This document shows positions 20,337 through 28,168 of a DNA stretch of 64,000 nt, in pieces. The translations under genes and the position numbers were made by a program. Source of the stretch: Pedobacter sp. BAL39 (GTDB lineage: Bacteria; Bacteroidota; Bacteroidia; Sphingobacteriales; Sphingobacteriaceae); the NCBI RefSeq assembly GCF_000170795.1, contig NZ_ABCM01000010.1, positions 124,001 to 188,000 of the forward strand. The letters run 5' to 3'. Under the pieces are notes generated by a model that worked only from the letters and a program-made list of their open reading frames with translations, was not told the DNA's origin and made no database searches. How positions within the stretch are numbered: the stretch's first letter is position 1; each line of letters opens with the position of its first letter.

Positions 20337-20363
20337 TAGAAAAGCCCCGCACTGCTGCGGGGC
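20337..20363 (-). terminator. Terminator of the response regulator
   Basis: GCCCCGCA (20344-20351) pairs with TGCGGGGC (20356-20363) around a 4-nt loop; on the minus strand TTTTCTATTTG follows. It ends the response-regulator transcript, 27 bp after its stop. Confidence 0.8.
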
Positions 20364-20390
20364 CTTTAACGATAATCTGAGACAATAAGA

Positions 20391-20753
20391 TTATTTTTCT
20401 AAAAGATTTTTTATTCTCTTTACGATATAGTCAATATCGAATGGTTTGCTGATGTAGTCGTCAGCTCCCGCTGCAATACTTTTCTCTTTATTCTGATCAT
20501 TTGCAGACATGACAATGATCGGAATGTGCTTAGTAAAAATGTCTGTCTTCAAGTCTTCGCAGATATCTCCACCATCACCGTCAGGCAACATCACATCCAG
20601 GATAAATAAATCAGGAACGGAGTCTTTTAATTTACTTTTTAGTTCAGCAAAGGTAGAAGACAACTGCAATTCATAGCCCTCATCCTTTAGTAACACGCCT
20701 ATGATATATCGGATATCTTCGTCATCTTCAAGTACATGTATTCTTTTGATCAT
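20391..20753 (-). CDS. Single-domain response regulator (CheY-like receiver)
   Basis: 120 aa, a receiver domain only. Key residues: acidic pocket D10/D11 (VLEDDEDI), phospho-acceptor D53 (FILDVMLPDGDG), S83 (IVMSAND) and K103 (ISKPFD). No output domain, so it acts by protein contact or as a phosphate shuttle. It follows the PAS/HisKA protein gene by 105 bp on the same strand and they probably form one transcription unit. Confidence 0.9.
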   Translation of the reverse strand: MIKRIHVLEDDEDIRYIIGVLLKDEGYELQLSSTFAELKSKLKDSVPDLFILDVMLPDGDGGDICEDLKTDIFTKHIPIIVMSANDQNKEKSIAAGADDYISKPFDIDYIVKRIKNLLEK

Positions 20754-20858
20754 ATGTTATAGTTTTTTGAATGGATCTTCGTCATATCCTTAGCAACAAT
20801 TTTGCCATAGATTGACATCCGCCTCAAAACTTCATTATTACGTTACAAAAGCACCCTG

Positions 20859-22043
20859 TTATTCTTTTTCGAAGCGCGAAGAAAACTGATTGATCTCGGC
20901 GACAATCTCGTCAAGCTCCGCTACTGATTTGCTGAGCATTTCCATAATGGAAGGATCCTCCGCTGAGCCGGGGTCGGCCTTAAGCATGTCAACCATCCCA
21001 ATCACATTCCCGAGGGGGCGCCTCAATTCGTGGGAGTTTTTCCAGGCGATATCTTTCAGCATCTCATTTTTCTTCAGCAGGCGTTCTTCATAGTTTTTAC
21101 GTACAGTAATGTCTCTTAATGCGCCTACCAGCTTCTCCTGGTTTCCATCTTTATCCCAAAAGATAAATGCCTGGTTGTATACCTGTTTGAAAGTACCGTC
21201 AGCACATAAAAAGCGGTATTCATGACTCCATCTTTCACTTTTTGCAGCGTAGGCCGCCTCTAAGGAGGCATCCAATAGCGCTTGATCGTCCGGGTGAACC
21301 AATGACATGATCCATTCCCTTGTATGCTCCCTGATCCCACTTTCGTAACCAAAAATCTCCGAAAAACCTTCCATCCAGTTTAGACGATCCGTTCCAGGAT
21401 CATATTCCCAAATGACGTCATTAGTTACGCTCGTCACCGTTTCATAAGTTTTCAAGAGCTCCTTAATCTTCTGCTCTGCCACGACATTCAATTCCACATC
21501 GATGGCAATGACTGTATAGGCAGGGATATTTTTATAAACGGTGCTATGATAGGAAATCAGCATATGGAACAACGTTCCATCTTTTTTTCGATGAAGCCAG
21601 ATGCCCGTTTCGTGTCCCTCAGCCGGTTGCGTGGAGAAATATTGTTTTAGTTTTTCCGCTTCATCAGCAGTCCTGATGTCGAGTGCAGTCATATGGAGAA
21701 ATTCCTCAGCACTATATCCGTATTTTCTGACCATCACCTCATTCACCTCCAGAAAACGGTAGCTTTCTTTTTCGAAAACATAGATTGCCGCTGGTGATCC
21801 CTGGAAAAGAGCTTCGTAGTTCTGCTCCACAGCGAGATATTTCCGGCGATTCAACTGGATCAGCAGAAATAGTAAAATTCCGGAAACCATCAGAAAAATC
21901 AGGTTTTTGTAGCTGTAGAGAATGCTCAAATCCTGATTTGGGGTTTGTAAATCAATGTACTCAATCAGGATGTTGCCCAGCATCAGCCAGACTGCACCGA
22001 GTATAATGTAAATAAAGGTAATCCAGGCAGGGCTTTTTTGCAT
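20859..22043 (-). CDS. Membrane PAS-PAS-HisKA sensor protein lacking the kinase ATPase domain
   Basis: 394 aa. Two membrane helices (about residues 6-26 and 44-64), two PAS domains (about 75-185, YEALFQGSPAAIYVFE; about 196-312, ending VGALRDITVRK), then a dimerisation/phospho-acceptor helix with H338 in NSHELRRPLGN, and a second helix ending FSSRFEKE. The protein stops there: no N, G1 or G2 boxes of an HATPase_c domain follow, and the 105-bp gap to the response regulator cannot encode one. It is therefore a split or catalytically incomplete histidine kinase that would need another kinase's ATPase in trans, or it works as a phosphatase, scaffold or phosphotransfer protein. The HTH gene lies 22 bp upstream. 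Confidence 0.88.
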   Translation of the reverse strand: MQKSPAWITFIYIILGAVWLMLGNILIEYIDLQTPNQDLSILYSYKNLIFLMVSGILLFLLIQLNRRKYLAVEQNYEALFQGSPAAIYVFEKESYRFLEVNEVMVRKYGYSAEEFLHMTALDIRTADEAEKLKQYFSTQPAEGHETGIWLHRKKDGTLFHMLISYHSTVYKNIPAYTVIAIDVELNVVAEQKIKELLKTYETVTSVTNDVIWEYDPGTDRLNWMEGFSEIFGYESGIREHTREWIMSLVHPDDQALLDASLEAAYAAKSERWSHEYRFLCADGTFKQVYNQAFIFWDKDGNQEKLVGALRDITVRKNYEERLLKKNEMLKDIAWKNSHELRRPLGNVIGMVDMLKADPGSAEDPSIMEMLSKSVAELDEIVAEINQFSSRFEKE

Positions 22044-22065
22044 CGCTTCAGGTGATTATTTTAAT

Positions 22066-22371
22066 TTATCCCGCATCTTCTTCCGGCGCCTGATCAGCGG
22101 CCCGCTTTTTTGGCTTTCTTCCCCGCTTTGCACCTTCCTTCTTAGGTTCAATCACATCGGGCCTGAGCTGCAAATGACCACACACTACTTTCAGCAATTC
22201 GCCGGGATCAACATCAATTGCCATGGCAATCAAATAAACTTCCTCCGCCCTTAATTTTGTGGTATCAGTAAGACTCAACTCATTGAGCCTGGAAGTACTA
22301 AAACCCGTTCTACGTGATACCGAAGCCCTGTTTACAGAGCGTCGGGCTAAAAATTCTCCGAGAAATGTCAT
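22066..22371 (-). CDS. Small HTH protein with an AT-hook-like tail
   Basis: 101 aa from ATG 22371 (MTFLGEFLARRSVNRASVS); the open frame extends upstream but is not needed. A lambda-repressor/XRE-like helix-turn-helix is visible (NRASVSRRTGFSTSRLNELS, then LRAEEVYLIAMAIDVDPGEL), followed by a basic tail containing KRGRKPKKR, which resembles an AT-hook. It probably binds DNA. First gene of a likely HTH-sensor-receiver operon; the divergent intergenic region upstream carries three palindromes it could bind. Confidence 0.75.
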   Translation of the reverse strand: MTFLGEFLARRSVNRASVSRRTGFSTSRLNELSLTDTTKLRAEEVYLIAMAIDVDPGELLKVVCGHLQLRPDVIEPKKEGAKRGRKPKKRAADQAPEEDAG

Positions 22372-22392
22372 ACGATAATATCTATTTTCAAA

Positions 22393-22488
22393 ATATTTAT
22401 ATCGATAAATATACATTTGATTAAGATAATCTATATAATACTTGGTTAATTAAATAGAATATCCATACGTTCGTATAGAAATTCTATA
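22393..22488. promoter_or_regulatory. Cluster of palindromes in the divergent intergenic region
   Basis: ATATTTAT-ATCG-ATAAATAT (22393-22412), ATACG-TT-CGTAT (22465-22476) and TATAGAA-A-TTCTATA (22474-22488). All lie between the HTH gene and the divergent unknown gene. Candidate operators, not proven. Confidence 0.45.
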
Positions 22489-22511
22489 CATAAATTAACA
22501 TCAACTCAGGA

Positions 22512-23177
22512 ATGACAGACAAAACTAAACATTCAATGGTCACAACTTTTAAAGGACGAATGACTTCATTACAGGTAGGCATCCTTTATGGATTCATGGT
22601 TAAACGTATTTCAAGGGGATATTCCACTGCGGAGATGTCCTTTTTGATGGGTTATTCCACGGATTACATCAGGCAGAAAGAAGAATTAAAACAAATCGGG
22701 TTCTCCTTTGAAGACATCCACAATTTTGCCACCGCCCTGGAGGAGAGATCCTGGAGAGGCTTCTCTTACAGTTATGAGGAGCACAACAAAGAAGCAGACT
22801 ACTTATTGGTAAAGACCCTCAGTAAGGTCAGAATTGACCTGCAGCTTTTCCGCATCGCCGAGGACCAGAGTCAGACACTCGTTTTTCACCTGCTGGAGGA
22901 GAACCCGGGTTATGTGCGTTATCCCACCTCGGAGGCGGAATATTTCCAGGAGGCACAGGCTGTAATGAAGGTTCTATTTGAAGGGCGTTTGTTTTACTCG
23001 GCAAAAACTGCACTGGAAATATACCAGCGCTGCAGAACCATATCGGGCAATAATAACCTTGACCCGAAACATATACAAGCTGCAATAGCAAGCTTCACCT
23101 CATTAAAGGAATTTCCCAAATTGAAAAAGATACGTTCTAAAGAATATGGCTGTATGTATGAGAAGGTATTTGAATAA
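22512..23177 (+). CDS. Protein of unknown function, possible HTH segment
   Basis: 221 aa, unrecognised. It appears mostly helical and soluble. Residues about 33-56 (ISRGYSTAEMSFLMGYSTDY) look like a helix-turn-helix of the kind that scans for an XRE-type fold, which is inference. There is no signal peptide. The sequence opens MTDKTKHSMVTTF. It lies divergent to the HTH/sensor operon and 11 bp upstream of another unknown gene, so the two probably form an operon ending at a strong terminator. Composition matches the neighbours, so there is no sign of recent transfer. Confidence 0.7.
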   Translation: MTDKTKHSMVTTFKGRMTSLQVGILYGFMVKRISRGYSTAEMSFLMGYSTDYIRQKEELKQIGFSFEDIHNFATALEERSWRGFSYSYEEHNKEADYLLVKTLSKVRIDLQLFRIAEDQSQTLVFHLLEENPGYVRYPTSEAEYFQEAQAVMKVLFEGRLFYSAKTALEIYQRCRTISGNNNLDPKHIQAAIASFTSLKEFPKLKKIRSKEYGCMYEKVFE

Positions 23178-23188
23178 TTAAACGACTC

Positions 23189-23782
23189 ATGAAAGCCGAC
23201 AAAAACAATACACTGGAGATTGCTGAGAATTTTGAAGAAGCCTGTGGCATTTACAAAGTCAAGCCTGCCAGCATGCTGCAACTGTTCATTAATCACATCT
23301 CTTTTTACCAGTCGTTGAGCAACGAATTCAACGGCTGTTATTCACTAGCCACAAACGCCCTGCTCAGTCACGCGCTGAAAGACCAGCGAGGGCCAAGCAC
23401 TCCATTCATGCAACAGCGGGCACAAAGCATCAAATACCTCGCAGCACTGATCACGCTTGTCGCCGCCTCTCAACCTTCAGAAAACGAGAAGCGGACGCAA
23501 AGCAGGGAGATCATCAGCAAAATACATGAGTCCGTACATCCTCACGCGACTTTTGCTGATCACATCATGATTGATGAAACGCAGGCACTCAGACTTAGTC
23601 CCGACTTCTGCGTGCTTTGTGAATTGCACAACTACCATCCAAAGGAGGTGCTGGAAAATTTCATGAAAGACATCTCCCTTGCAGACGATCCAAGAGGAAA
23701 AAGGTTAAAACTGGAAGAGCAAAATATAGCGGCGGATTTTTTCTTCTCCATCGTCATCGATAGGGAAACTTATCGGCAATAA
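23189..23782 (+). CDS. Protein of unknown function
   Basis: 197 aa, not recognised. Soluble and mainly helical, with no signal peptide and no motif I can assign. It carries HPHATFADHIMIDE and FCVLCELHNYHP, with several His/Cys but no regular metal-binding spacing. Second gene of a two-gene unit with 22512-23177. Confidence 0.65.
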   Translation: MKADKNNTLEIAENFEEACGIYKVKPASMLQLFINHISFYQSLSNEFNGCYSLATNALLSHALKDQRGPSTPFMQQRAQSIKYLAALITLVAASQPSENEKRTQSREIISKIHESVHPHATFADHIMIDETQALRLSPDFCVLCELHNYHPKEVLENFMKDISLADDPRGKRLKLEEQNIAADFFFSIVIDRETYRQ

Positions 23783-23783
23783 A

Positions 23784-23818
23784 AAAGCGCCCCGAAATGT
23801 AGCTTTCCGGGGCGCTTT
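23784..23818 (+). terminator. Bidirectional terminator between convergent genes
   Basis: AAAGCGCCCCG (23784-23794) pairs with CGGGGCGCTTT (23808-23818), an 11-bp G+C-rich stem. T-rich sequence follows on both strands (CTTTCAATTT on plus, CTTTTTTATT on minus), so it serves the unknown operon and the alpha/beta hydrolase. Confidence 0.85.
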
Positions 23819-23836
23819 CAATTTGATTGGATCTGA

Positions 23837-25153
23837 CTAATTGCTATTGATCCATGTGACAAGGTCATTGACCAGTACAGCAGATACGTTTATCGGCACC
23901 TGATATTGGCTCATCGTACCTTTTTCATTCTGCGGACTCAACAGGTGGTTCAGGTCAGGATACAATTTCATACTGGCATTTTTCTTTGTGCTCAATGCCG
24001 TATTCCAAATGTTAAAGTCCTGCTCAGACACCTGGAAATCCAATCCACCCTGGATGACGAGAATACGTTGCTTGCCCAGTTTCTTGGCATCTTCTACCTG
24101 GTTATAATTGTTTAGATCAACCCAATAGGCCGCTGGCAGTCCCAATACTACAGAATCTGCTTTCATCGTCCCTAAGGAGGTGATCCTCGCTGCATCAACC
24201 TTTTTCAAGGCTTCTGTCAGCTGTTTCGCCACAAGGCCTGTAGTATCTTTTGCAAGGGAGGCGCCATATTTATTCTGATCAGCAATGATATCGGCAAGTT
24301 TTCTCGCCGGCGCCGCAGCCAGGATGATCCCATTAAGATCCGGGGCCAGCAGAGCCAGCCTTGGGGCCAGCATTCCTCCAATGCTATGTCCGAAGACATA
24401 AATCTGTCCCTTGTCGATATTAGGAGTGGTACGGGCCAGTGCGATCGCTGCCAGCGCATCATCCATCACTTCTTCCTTTACCGTAAAGGAGGTAGTAAAC
24501 TCATTGGCATAAAGTACCGTCCGCTTTACATAACGAATGGAAGCGATACCTTTTGATGCCAGACCACCCGCAATGTCTTTAAAAGGTTTGTTAGGCCCAA
24601 CTGTTTCATCCATATCAGAAGGTCCCGAGCCGTGTACAAATACAACCAGCGGGAAGTTCGAGCCATTTTTGGGAATGGTTAACAGTCCCACCAGATCGTG
24701 CCCTGGCGTCTTTACATGGACTTCTATCTGTTTGAATAAAGTGGTATCTGCATAGCTGGGAATCTGATACTCGCTTTCTACGGCACGTTCACGGGGACGC
24801 AAGCCCACCAGTTTCTGGCCTTTATTGAAGATCAGGGTAAAACCCTGTGTTGCTTTTTCAAAATTGCCATCCGCTGCAACATAGTAATAATCGCCCTGTA
24901 CAGAACTTTGAACAAGGTCCAGCGAAGTAAACTTACCAAGGTTGCTAGTTAGACTACCCCAAATCTCACCCAGTTTTTCTGGTGTGGTCTGTTTTTGAGC
25001 TACGGTATCAAAATAAGCCTGGGCTTCTTTGAATTTCTGCTCGTTCATGAGGCTAAAGAATTCCTCAGAGCGACTAAACAGTGCGATAACGCCCTGGGCA
25101 AAGCCTGCTGTGGTCAATAGCATGGCAAAAAATAACAGTAATGCTTTTTTCAT
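23837..25153 (-). CDS. Secreted alpha/beta hydrolase with N-terminal DUF3887-like domain
   Basis: 438 aa from ATG 25153, which starts a clean signal peptide (MKKALLLFFAMLLTTAGFAQ). Residues about 25-125 form a DUF3887-type small domain (EEFFSLMNEQKFKEAQAYFD). The rest is an alpha/beta hydrolase: oxyanion region VVFVHGSGPSDMD, nucleophile Ser in VFGHSIGGMLAP, acid in VIQGGLDFQV, and His in LYPDLNHLLSP. Probably a periplasmic esterase or peptidase-like hydrolase (substrate unknown). A good promoter box lies 37 bp upstream. Confidence 0.85.
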   Translation of the reverse strand: MKKALLLFFAMLLTTAGFAQGVIALFSRSEEFFSLMNEQKFKEAQAYFDTVAQKQTTPEKLGEIWGSLTSNLGKFTSLDLVQSSVQGDYYYVAADGNFEKATQGFTLIFNKGQKLVGLRPRERAVESEYQIPSYADTTLFKQIEVHVKTPGHDLVGLLTIPKNGSNFPLVVFVHGSGPSDMDETVGPNKPFKDIAGGLASKGIASIRYVKRTVLYANEFTTSFTVKEEVMDDALAAIALARTTPNIDKGQIYVFGHSIGGMLAPRLALLAPDLNGIILAAAPARKLADIIADQNKYGASLAKDTTGLVAKQLTEALKKVDAARITSLGTMKADSVVLGLPAAYWVDLNNYNQVEDAKKLGKQRILVIQGGLDFQVSEQDFNIWNTALSTKKNASMKLYPDLNHLLSPQNEKGTMSQYQVPINVSAVLVNDLVTWINSN

Positions 25154-25189
25154 TAAATGAAATGTTAGGTGTTTTTTAACGTCGAAAAT

Positions 25190-25197
25190 CAAAGTTA
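25190..25197 (-). promoter_or_regulatory. -7 promoter box of the hydrolase gene
   Basis: On the minus strand TAACTTTG fits TAnnTTTG, 37 bp from the ATG; a TTG lies 23 bp further upstream, slightly wide for the -33 element. Confidence 0.5.
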
Positions 25198-25286
25198 ACA
25201 TAATTTGATTTTGTCGTACACAATCATTTACAATCCTGCCTAAAATTTTAGTTACTTTTCCTCAGCAAGGACATTTCCGCTGTGGC

Positions 25287-26357
25287 TCAGCTCCATGCTT
25301 TGTATAAAAAGTTCATCCAGTTCTTGTGAAAGATACACTCCAGGTCTTCCTCAGCATATCCTTTCTGGCGGAGCATGAGTACCAGTTTCTGCAGATCAGA
25401 GATGGTATCCAGATCAGCCGGCGACTGTTCCGTTCCGAAAGCACCATCAAGGTCGGAGCCAATACCGATATGTCTCGCGTTTCCTGCCAGCTGGCAGATG
25501 TGGTCGATGTTCGCCACCACCTTGTCCAGTCCACAGTTCATGTTCTGAGGCGTAGAGACTCCCCTGACCCAATCCGGGACCAGCATCCATGCATCCAGTG
25601 CAGCACCAATTACGGCTCCACGACTAACAAGGGCAAGGATCTGCTCGTCGCTATACTGGCGGTTATGGTTGACCAGGCTGCGGCAATTGTTATGACTCGC
25701 CCACACCTTCCCTGAGAAATGGTCAAGTGCCTGCCAGAACGCATCGTCGCACAGATGCGTGGCGTCCAGAATGATGTTTAGCCGCTCCATCTCCCGCAGG
25801 AGGTCCAGTCCCTCTTGCCCCATCTTGCCGGTAGCATCCGTTCCATTGGCGTACCTTCCCGGCCCGTAATGCGCAGGACCAATGGCCCTGAGACCATAAG
25901 CATAAGCCCGCTCCAGGTAGGAAATGTCAACAATAGAATCTGCGCCCTCCAGACTTAAAATGTAACCGATAGGTTTACTTTCATTGGGCTGCCCATCATC
26001 CCATAACGCAAAGTGTTGTCTCAAACCTTCAGCATCCTTAATCTGCACCATTTCTCCCGCGGCCTCCATAGCTTGATACCAGCTGAGTTGCCCCTGCGTC
26101 TGCGACCATGCCTGTTCTGGAGAGTGCCAGCCCGGGATGACGCTATCAGGTTTTACGAAGCGTGCAATTTGTGTAGCCACCACGATGCCGACATTCCCCT
26201 TCCTTAATTCAGGAAAAGAAACCGTCCCACGTTCCCGGTCGGGCTTATCAGTCAGTCCTTTTTCCCTATCCCTAAGTTCTTTTACGGGCAGTCTAAGGTC
26301 CCTGTTCCATTCCATGGCATTCATGCTTAGGTCAAGATGAGCATCTAGTATAAACAT
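25287..26357 (-). CDS. Membrane-dipeptidase-type metallopeptidase (family M19)
   Basis: 356 aa from ATG 26357 (MFILDAHLDLSMN); the longer open frame would overlap the preceding gene. M19 binuclear zinc signature residues: DAHLDL (HxD at the N-terminus), a bridging Glu in LSLEGADS, LDATHLCDDAFWQ, WASHNNCRSL, and GIGSDLDGAF near the end. The family hydrolyses dipeptides, often with a D-amino acid at the C-terminus, and some members cleave other amide bonds. Last gene of the five-gene ridA-kinase-aldolase-PLP enzyme-dipeptidase operon, 35 bp after the PLP enzyme. It may release the amino-acid-like substrate from an amide precursor (inference). No signal peptide, so cytoplasmic. Confidence 0.88.
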   Translation of the reverse strand: MFILDAHLDLSMNAMEWNRDLRLPVKELRDREKGLTDKPDRERGTVSFPELRKGNVGIVVATQIARFVKPDSVIPGWHSPEQAWSQTQGQLSWYQAMEAAGEMVQIKDAEGLRQHFALWDDGQPNESKPIGYILSLEGADSIVDISYLERAYAYGLRAIGPAHYGPGRYANGTDATGKMGQEGLDLLREMERLNIILDATHLCDDAFWQALDHFSGKVWASHNNCRSLVNHNRQYSDEQILALVSRGAVIGAALDAWMLVPDWVRGVSTPQNMNCGLDKVVANIDHICQLAGNARHIGIGSDLDGAFGTEQSPADLDTISDLQKLVLMLRQKGYAEEDLECIFHKNWMNFLYKAWS

Positions 26358-26392
26358 ATATCGGCGATTAAGTTGTGAATAACAATTTCGGG

Positions 26393-27508
26393 TCAGACGG
26401 TAACCTTCTTTCCACGGGCAGCAACCTGCCAGGTGCCGGTAATGTGCCGGTCGTTGACGACGTATACCTGATCGTAAAGTGCAACAGAAGGACATACATG
26501 GAATGGAATGCCATAGATCAGGTCCCCCACTTCGTAGCGTACCGGTCCTTTACATTTCATCACCAGGTGTTCTTCAGAATGTCCTACAGCCGACAAATCA
26601 TTGTTCCAGTAGCAGATCATCCTTTTCTCCAGAGGCTGCTCCGAGGAGACGGACTTGTAACCCAGATCCAGGCAGATCGTATCCGCTGTAGGTTTAGAAA
26701 TCACCGTCATTGCCAGCACAGCGGCAAATTTGAAAGGTAGTTCAGGCAGGGAGACAGCATAATTGATGTCCCAGAAAACAAACGTCCCCGGACTGCATTC
26801 TACTGTCGTTTCGGCGGCATAAAATGAAAAAGTATTCGATCCCCCGGCAACAATTATGGGACTTGGCCATCCTTGTCTTTCAATTAAAGCAACATCTTTC
26901 AGGATAAAATCCAGTGCCTCCTTTGCCGGTTTGACCCGCTCCAGCGCATCCGTATTCTGCAGGTGTCCATCGTAAATGTGCAGCCCAACAGGCACCAGTC
27001 CTGGAATTGCAGCAATAGCACGGTAGAAATCAGGCAGGTCAGCACGGTAAGGATAACCAGTACGGTTCATACCCGTGTTCAGGTCGATATACACGGTCAG
27101 GGTTTTCCCGCACTGTATCGCCTGTTCGCCAATATGTTCTGCGGACGCAAGATGATCCACCAGGCAGGAGAAATGGGTTTCAGGAAATTTCTCGATCAGC
27201 GCCAGCAGGCGGCCCACCTTGGCTCCAACAGGCTGATAGGCCAGCAGTACATCGGTAATTCCCGTAGCTGCCGCAAGCTCGGCCTCCGCGATGGTGGCGC
27301 ATTTGATCTTAGCAATACCACGATCCAGAAACAGCCGCAGGACTTCAGCCATTTTATGGGTTTTGATGTGCGGCCGGAACCGGGACAAATCATACTGTAC
27401 CATTTCCAGCGCAAGTCCGATGTTCTCCCTGATGCGTTCAGGAAAGACCGCCAAAAATGGAGTATCAAAGGAAGATACATTTGCGATCAACTGCCAGTTC
27501 TGCTCCAT
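26393..27508 (-). CDS. D-threonine aldolase/D-serine dehydratase-fold PLP enzyme (candidate D-glucosaminate dehydratase)
   Basis: 371 aa, fold type III PLP enzyme. Visible: FDTPFLAVFPERIRENI at the N-terminus, the PLP-lysine region RPHIKTHKM (K49 or K52), YIDLNTGMNRTGY, PVGLHIYDGHLQ, GGSNTFSFYA, ECSPGTFVFWDINYA, and near the C-terminus FHVCPSVALYD, whose H337 and C339 match the metal-binding His-x-Cys of D-serine dehydratases. Family members act on D-3-hydroxy amino acids by dehydration or retro-aldol cleavage. Next to ridA, a KDG-type kinase and a KDPG-type aldolase, the best guess is dehydration of D-glucosaminate or another 2-amino sugar acid to 2-keto-3-deoxygluconate. Fold assignment is firm; substrate is inference. 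Confidence 0.88.
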   Translation of the reverse strand: MEQNWQLIANVSSFDTPFLAVFPERIRENIGLALEMVQYDLSRFRPHIKTHKMAEVLRLFLDRGIAKIKCATIAEAELAAATGITDVLLAYQPVGAKVGRLLALIEKFPETHFSCLVDHLASAEHIGEQAIQCGKTLTVYIDLNTGMNRTGYPYRADLPDFYRAIAAIPGLVPVGLHIYDGHLQNTDALERVKPAKEALDFILKDVALIERQGWPSPIIVAGGSNTFSFYAAETTVECSPGTFVFWDINYAVSLPELPFKFAAVLAMTVISKPTADTICLDLGYKSVSSEQPLEKRMICYWNNDLSAVGHSEEHLVMKCKGPVRYEVGDLIYGIPFHVCPSVALYDQVYVVNDRHITGTWQVAARGKKVTV

Positions 27509-27510
27509 AG

Positions 27511-28164
27511 TTATTTCAGCTGTTCCAGGATGTTGAGCAGATCGTCAAAACGTGCCTTCACGCTAGCTACAGTGGCCGTCTTCAACAGCTCCGCAGAAAA
27601 AAGATTTGAGCCGATGCCCACACAAACCACACCTGCATCAAACCAGCTCTTCAAGTTTTCTGCCTCTGTAGTAACCCCACCACTTGGCATCAGCTTCAAA
27701 GTCGGAAAGGGAGAAGAAATGGCCTTAATGAATCCTGGGCCGCCAAGGTAATCCGCAGGAAATAACTTCACGATTCCAGCACCCAGTTTGGTGGCATACA
27801 CAGCTTCATTTAACGTTGATGCCCCTGGGATCCAGAATACATCATGCTCTTTACAATATTTCCCCACTTCTTCTTCGATATGAGGAGAGACAATATAATC
27901 AGCACCCAGTTCATGATACAGCTTTGCATGTGCAGCATTCAGTACCGAGCCTACACCAATCAGCAGGTCATAACCTTTTGCTTTGACTTGTTTGAGAATA
28001 GCCTCCAATACCTCAGGAGCATCAGCAGACCGCGCCGCATATTCCAGCGTTTTTATCCCCGCCAGATGAGCAGCCTCAACAATAATTTCGGCAGTAGGAA
28101 TATCTATTTTAGTGATTAAAGGTAGTATACGCTGAGTAGCTAATGTCTCAAAGACGTTTTTCAT
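27511..28164 (-). CDS. eda: KDPG/KHG aldolase (Eda family)
   Basis: 217 aa, normal length for this class I aldolase. E41 and R45 (GIKTLEYAARS) correspond to the catalytic Glu and substrate Arg of Eda; the Schiff-base Lys is K133 in GIVKLFPADYLGG; the phosphate-binding loop is LMPSGGVTTE. It cleaves 2-keto-3-deoxy-6-phosphogluconate to pyruvate and glyceraldehyde-3-phosphate. Placed between the PLP enzyme (2-bp gap) and the kinase (4-bp gap), so the genes are tightly linked. Confidence 0.9.
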   Translation of the reverse strand: MKNVFETLATQRILPLITKIDIPTAEIIVEAAHLAGIKTLEYAARSADAPEVLEAILKQVKAKGYDLLIGVGSVLNAAHAKLYHELGADYIVSPHIEEEVGKYCKEHDVFWIPGASTLNEAVYATKLGAGIVKLFPADYLGGPGFIKAISSPFPTLKLMPSGGVTTEAENLKSWFDAGVVCVGIGSNLFSAELLKTATVASVKARFDDLLNILEQLK

Positions 28165-28168
28165 ATGA

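Larger units (their letters stand above)
19823..20390. other. 568-bp intergenic region
   Basis: No protein gene is convincing. It holds the upstream region of the cupin, an orphan plus-strand terminator with a preceding hairpin (possible small RNA, about 19990-20092), a CGGCGCCG palindrome (20241-20248) with a 7-bp hairpin ACATTAC/GTAATGT (20253-20272), and the response-regulator terminator. Confidence 0.6.

Noticed and set aside
26963..27751. 262-codon plus-strand open frame across the PLP enzyme and aldolase genes
   Set aside because: Antisense to two genes with clear catalytic motifs; no recognisable product.
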